From NCBI GenBank assembly GCA_963717985.1, contig CAVQYC010000003.1, forward strand, positions 248,001 through 312,000: DNA of 64,000 nt. The letters run 5' to 3'. Each line of letters begins with the position of its first letter. Position 1 is the stretch's first letter. Made by a program: the position numbers and the translations under genes. This DNA is from BOG-1155 sp963717985 (GTDB lineage: Bacteria > Desulfobacterota > Syntrophorhabdia > Syntrophorhabdales > WCHB1-27). Positions 60,724 through 64,000 of this stretch are shown here, piece after piece. The notes beneath the pieces were generated by a model that worked only from the letters and a program-made list of their open reading frames with translations, made no database searches and was not told the origin of the DNA.

Positions 60724-60780
60724 GGACCGGTTGTTTAATAGGTCCTATAGGACTTATAAGACCTATTAAACAACCGGTCC
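60724..60780. repeat. Long perfect inverted repeat between mop and the flavin/Fe-S gene
   Basis: GGACCGGTTGTTTAATAGGTC (60724-60744) is the exact reverse complement of 60760-60780, a 21-bp arm with a 15-nt spacer. It lies between two co-oriented genes. No T run follows on the minus strand, so it looks less like a terminator than a processing, stabilising or protein-binding element. Confidence 0.85.
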
Positions 60781-60801
60781 ACAACTCTCCTCTTCAGTAC
60801 A

Positions 60802-63528
60802 TTACCCCTTTGCCTTCAGTCCCGCGAGCACCTTTTCCGGGTAGGCGGGCAGTTTGGTTATGCGCACGCCGCAGGCGTGGTAAATGGCATTGATGATCGC
60901 CGCGTGGGGGCTCGTATTGGGAAGCTCTCCGCAGCCGCCTGCGCCAAAGGGGCCGTGAGGCCTCGGGGTCATCTGGTAGTGGAGCTCCAGATCATCGGGT
61001 ATGTCTTTGATAAAGGGGAAGCCTGCCCCCGTCATGGTAGAATGCTTCTTGATATCCTCGAAATCCTCGCTTAAGGCATACCCGATGCCCTGGGCAAGAC
61101 CGCCATAGAGCTGGCCGTCTACGGCAAGCCGGCTGCAGATGACGCCGACGTCGGCACATAAGGTCATTTTCAGCACCTTTGTCTTGCCTGTCTGTGTGTC
61201 CACCTCCACCTCTGCGAGGAATAGACCGTACTGGTAAACAGAAAAGGGATTACCCTGGCTCGTCTCTAAGTCGGGGGGAGTGGATGGTGTCGTATACTGG
61301 CCCACGTACTTCAAGGGGAGGTTCTCCGCCGTCATCTCGGCATAGGTGCGGTATGTCCCGTCGGGTTTGCGCATTGCGTTGACGAGCAGCTCGCAGGCGG
61401 CCTTGATGGCCTGCCCTGTGACGACCTGCTGTCTGCTTGCCCCGGAAGGTCCGCTCATGGGGGCCCGGCTCATATCGTTCATGACGAGGCTGATCTTCTC
61501 CGGCGGAATTGCCAGAGGCCGCAGGGCCTCGTGGGCGGTTATCATGGTGCCCACATCGCCGCCCTGGCCCGGGTCTTCCCAGCAGTCGTAGATAGTCACC
61601 CCTTCCGCTGTCAGCTCGGCCCATGCTTCGGAAGCATCAGGCCCGTCTGTGCCGCAGCCATACTGACCCACCGATATGCCGACTCCGCGTCTTTTGGCAG
61701 GCGTCGATTCCTTTTTTGCCCGTTCCAGGGCCGCCTTGTAAAGAGGGCGCATCATATCGATGAGGCCGGGCAGGACGATTACATCCGGCGCACAGCCTGA
61801 AGGGGTCGTATCCCCTTCCCGGTAGACGTTCTTGTACCTGAATTCCAGGGGGTCCATGCCGATCTTTTCCGCCAGCTCATCCATGAGCACTTCGGAAGCG
61901 AACTCGCTCTGCGGCGCGCCAAAGGCCCTCCAGGCACATCCCCAGGAATGGTTCGTGCAGACCGTCCGTCCTTCTCCGCGAATATTAGGGATATGGTAAC
62001 CGGCGCCTATGTTCTGGGCGCCGCGCAGGGTAACGGCATCTCCGAACTCGGCGTAAGGACCGTGGTCGACACTCCAGTCGCTCTCCATCGCCAGGAGCTT
62101 GCCGTCCTTGTCGGCAGCCATCTTGAGCTTTGTAAAGAAGGGGGAGCGTTTTCCCGTATAGGTTTGTTGCTGATACCAGTCGTATTTCAAGACCACGGGC
62201 CTTCCCATGGCCATGCAGGCTACCCCGAGGAGTGCCTCGGAGGTAGGGCTCAGCTTGTACCCGAACATGCCTCCCACTCCCGGCGGATTAAGGATGATCA
62301 GCTTGTCGGGCGCGATGCCGATGCCAGGCTGGATCATGGCATAGTGGAGATGGAGGGCGGTAGACTTCGAGTAGATGAAGAGCACGCCGTTATCATCCAT
62401 ATAGGCGAGACCCACGTCGGGTTCTATGACCATGTGGGGCTGCCGCTGCGTGTAGAATTCATCTTCCACCACATAGGGCGCCGTTGCCATGATCGGCTGC
62501 GTGTCCGCGCCTTTTACGTTGTTGATCGTGAAGTAGACGTTGGGGGTGCCGGGGTGGATCTCCATGGCGTCGGGGGCCATGGCAGCAGGCGCGCTCATAT
62601 AGGCAGGCAGCTCTTCCAGATTAATTTTCACCTTGTCCGCGGCGGCCCTGGCTTGGGCCTCCGTATCGGCGCAAACTAGGGCGATGGCGTCGCCGTACTG
62701 AAAGACCTTCTCCTCGCACAGGATAGGCCGGTCCATGCCGTCGCCCTTGTTCGTCGGCATGTTGATCAGGCCGAAGATGCGATTGGTGCCTTTCACGTCT
62801 TTGTGGGTGAGGACCCTGGCTACTCCAGGCATCTTCTCCGCTTCGGATGTATCTATTGAAAGGATCCTCGCGTGGGACACCTTGGCCTGGGCGAGGGCGA
62901 GGTACAGGGCATCCTTGGGTAGCTTGAGCCCCAGATCTGCTCCGTAATCGAGGGTGCCCGTTACCCGCGCCACGGCAGTCGGCCGGGGATGCTTCGTACC
63001 CCAGATCTTCCCGTCTGCGGGCATCTTGAAGGCCAGGTCCTCCGATCTCAGCTCGCCCCGGATCACCCGGGCCGCATCCATGACCGCATCGACACAGGGC
63101 TTATACCCGGTGCAGCGGCAGGCGTTGCGGTGTTTCTGGAACCAGTCTCGCACTTCTTCGCGGGTCGGGTGTTGATTTTCGTCCAGCAGACCCTTGGCGG
63201 AGACGATGAAGCCGGGCGTGCAGAATCCGCACTGGGCGCCGTTGTGGACGATCCAGGCAACTTGCAGGGCATGCAGGCTCTGTGGAGTGCCCACGCCTTC
63301 GATGGTCGTCACGGCGGCACCATCGGGCACGTTCTTCATCCGCGTGATGCAGGAGCGGATCACCTTCCCGTTCATGATGACCGAGCAGGCGCCGCACTCC
63401 CCTTTACCACAGCCGATCTTCGTGCCCGTGAGAAAGAGATTCTCCCTGAGCACTTCGGCCAGACCGGCATCGGCATCGACAATCATGACCCTTTCCACGC
63501 CGTTGACATTGAGAACTTTTCTGATCAT
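60802..63528 (-). CDS. mop: Molybdopterin-dependent aldehyde oxidoreductase (Mop type)
   Basis: 908 residues, nearly the length of D. gigas Mop (907). N-terminal [2Fe-2S] domain CGKGECGACSVIMNGK, second [2Fe-2S] domain CGFCTPGFIVSAKGLLDE and CRCTGY, then the molybdenum-binding xanthine-oxidase-type domains (VARVTGTLDYGADL; GGMFGYKLSPTSEALLG; CAWRAFGAPQSEFASEVLMD). Catalytic Glu near the C-terminus lies in HGPFGAGGCGELPN. It oxidises aldehydes to acids. SD GGGGAGG precedes the ATG at 63528. First gene of the minus-strand cluster. Confidence 0.92.
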   Translation of the reverse strand: MIRKVLNVNGVERVMIVDADAGLAEVLRENLFLTGTKIGCGKGECGACSVIMNGKVIRSCITRMKNVPDGAAVTTIEGVGTPQSLHALQVAWIVHNGAQCGFCTPGFIVSAKGLLDENQHPTREEVRDWFQKHRNACRCTGYKPCVDAVMDAARVIRGELRSEDLAFKMPADGKIWGTKHPRPTAVARVTGTLDYGADLGLKLPKDALYLALAQAKVSHARILSIDTSEAEKMPGVARVLTHKDVKGTNRIFGLINMPTNKGDGMDRPILCEEKVFQYGDAIALVCADTEAQARAAADKVKINLEELPAYMSAPAAMAPDAMEIHPGTPNVYFTINNVKGADTQPIMATAPYVVEDEFYTQRQPHMVIEPDVGLAYMDDNGVLFIYSKSTALHLHYAMIQPGIGIAPDKLIILNPPGVGGMFGYKLSPTSEALLGVACMAMGRPVVLKYDWYQQQTYTGKRSPFFTKLKMAADKDGKLLAMESDWSVDHGPYAEFGDAVTLRGAQNIGAGYHIPNIRGEGRTVCTNHSWGCAWRAFGAPQSEFASEVLMDELAEKIGMDPLEFRYKNVYREGDTTPSGCAPDVIVLPGLIDMMRPLYKAALERAKKESTPAKRRGVGISVGQYGCGTDGPDASEAWAELTAEGVTIYDCWEDPGQGGDVGTMITAHEALRPLAIPPEKISLVMNDMSRAPMSGPSGASRQQVVTGQAIKAACELLVNAMRKPDGTYRTYAEMTAENLPLKYVGQYTTPSTPPDLETSQGNPFSVYQYGLFLAEVEVDTQTGKTKVLKMTLCADVGVICSRLAVDGQLYGGLAQGIGYALSEDFEDIKKHSTMTGAGFPFIKDIPDDLELHYQMTPRPHGPFGAGGCGELPNTSPHAAIINAIYHACGVRITKLPAYPEKVLAGLKAKG

Positions 63529-64000
63529 GCCCCATCCTCCCCTTTTATTATATTATGTCATTAATAGTTTTGATTAGTAGCATTTTAGGTTTTTGCTGTG
63601 GTCATTTTACGGAGTGTGGACCCCTGGGGTCAATACGTGTTTCTACGTAATTTCGCAGAGAAAGATACCTAGTCGCGGTCCATCTTCTCACAAGCCTCAC
63701 TTTGTACGACCCGAAGCTCAAAAGCCGCAGGCAACCCGTGAACACGCCCGTTTGATAAGAGATGTGCTCCAGGCCGCGCATTCTCCAGCAAAAATCGACG
63801 TCTTCACCCACATGCGGCCCCTCCGGTCTGGGTTCGAATACGCATATATGTCACAAATGTCTGGAATTCTTGCTAGTTCAGCTAGTCTCCAAACACTTTT
63901 GTCATTGCCAGCCTTCCACGAGGCGCGTACAATGTTTTAAAAGTAAGCAACTAAACCACCTTCGAAGGCAAGGCGGAAAGCCAGCGGGTCTCGGGCATAC
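63529..64000. other. No confident gene in the last 470 bp
   Basis: A minus-strand frame at 63602-63811 starts with VGEDVDFCWRMR, which recalls the GEDVDxCxR motif of family 2 glycosyltransferases, but the continuation does not fit and no start is clear. The stretch next to mop (63541-63600) is AT-rich and probably holds the mop promoter, though I find no convincing hexamers. Confidence 0.3.

Noticed and set aside
63602..63811. Glycosyltransferase remnant on the minus strand
   Set aside because: Only a GEDVDFCWRMR-like segment fits; the following sequence does not match the family and no start or partner gene is visible.
1..64000. CRISPR arrays
   Set aside because: No regularly spaced short repeats were seen; the only direct repeats are the 123-bp pair, the att sites, the IS duplication and the IS subterminal repeats.

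Overview
The window reads as a chromosomal segment of a strictly anaerobic sulfate-reducing bacterium, most likely Desulfobacterota (former Deltaproteobacteria). The evidence is a dissimilatory sulfate-reduction gene set carrying markers of the reductive direction: sat, aprBA, qmoABC, dsrAB with dsrD and dsrN, dsrC and dsrMKJOP. A D. gigas Mop-type aldehyde oxidoreductase cluster and several Fe-S/molybdenum enzymes fit the same lifestyle. The exact lineage is not readable from the sequence alone.

Layout. (1) 1-5.7 kb: a DUF134/NifX-like/FmdB group, an operon for a cytoplasmic molybdopterin enzyme with a broken flavoprotein gene, and a higBA toxin-antitoxin pair with a clear promoter/operator. 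(2) 6.6-19.75 kb: a 13-kb integrative element in the 3' end of a tRNA-Leu(CAA) gene. It carries integrase, excisionase-like protein, parDE, a Type III restriction-modification system, a DUF3800 protein, a reverse transcriptase with no visible start codon next to a 123-bp direct repeat, and an HUH replication initiator. Remnants of two related integrases flank it. (3) 19.75-20.9 kb: a patch of gene fragments (integrase, metF, HMA domain, methyltransferase, TAT-exported protein). (4) 21-31 kb: a BPL_N protein, a sigma-54 activator, two TauE/SafE exporters around a TIGR02186-like protein, a PEP/pyruvate-binding protein and a kinase-like/BON protein. (5) 31.2-42.4 kb: sat, a small unknown gene, aprBA, qmoABC, two YkgJ-type proteins and a small helical protein. 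(6) 42.4-57.8 kb: a LysR regulator, then, beyond an insertion sequence, one long operon dsrAB-D-N-yhs-C, a DsrMK/Tmc-like pair, a DsrE-like gene, an RsbRD_N gene and dsrMKJOP. (7) 57.9-63.5 kb: an integrase remnant fused to a broken methyltransferase, then the aldehyde oxidoreductase cluster on the minus strand.

How it works together. Sat activates sulfate to APS. AprBA reduces APS to sulfite with electrons from the menaquinol-linked QmoABC complex. DsrAB with DsrC reduces sulfite to a DsrC-bound trisulfide, and DsrMKJOP (and perhaps the extra DsrMK-like pair) recycles it. The TauE/SafE proteins may move sulfite or organosulfonates.

Main new observations. A shared element, CTTAT-N7-ATAA(A/G/T) followed by AATTAATGA and TTGACT, precedes tauE1, the TIGR02186-tauE2 pair, the kinase-like gene, sat and the lysR/dsr intergenic region. 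It has the geometry of a LysR-regulated promoter and suggests one sulfate-reduction regulon. An ISNCY/IS1202-like element with a perfect 15-bp target duplication sits between the fifth copy and dsrAB. The genuine dsrK is split by a -1 frameshift at a run of five G. Integrase scars lie at both sides of the sulfate-reduction region.
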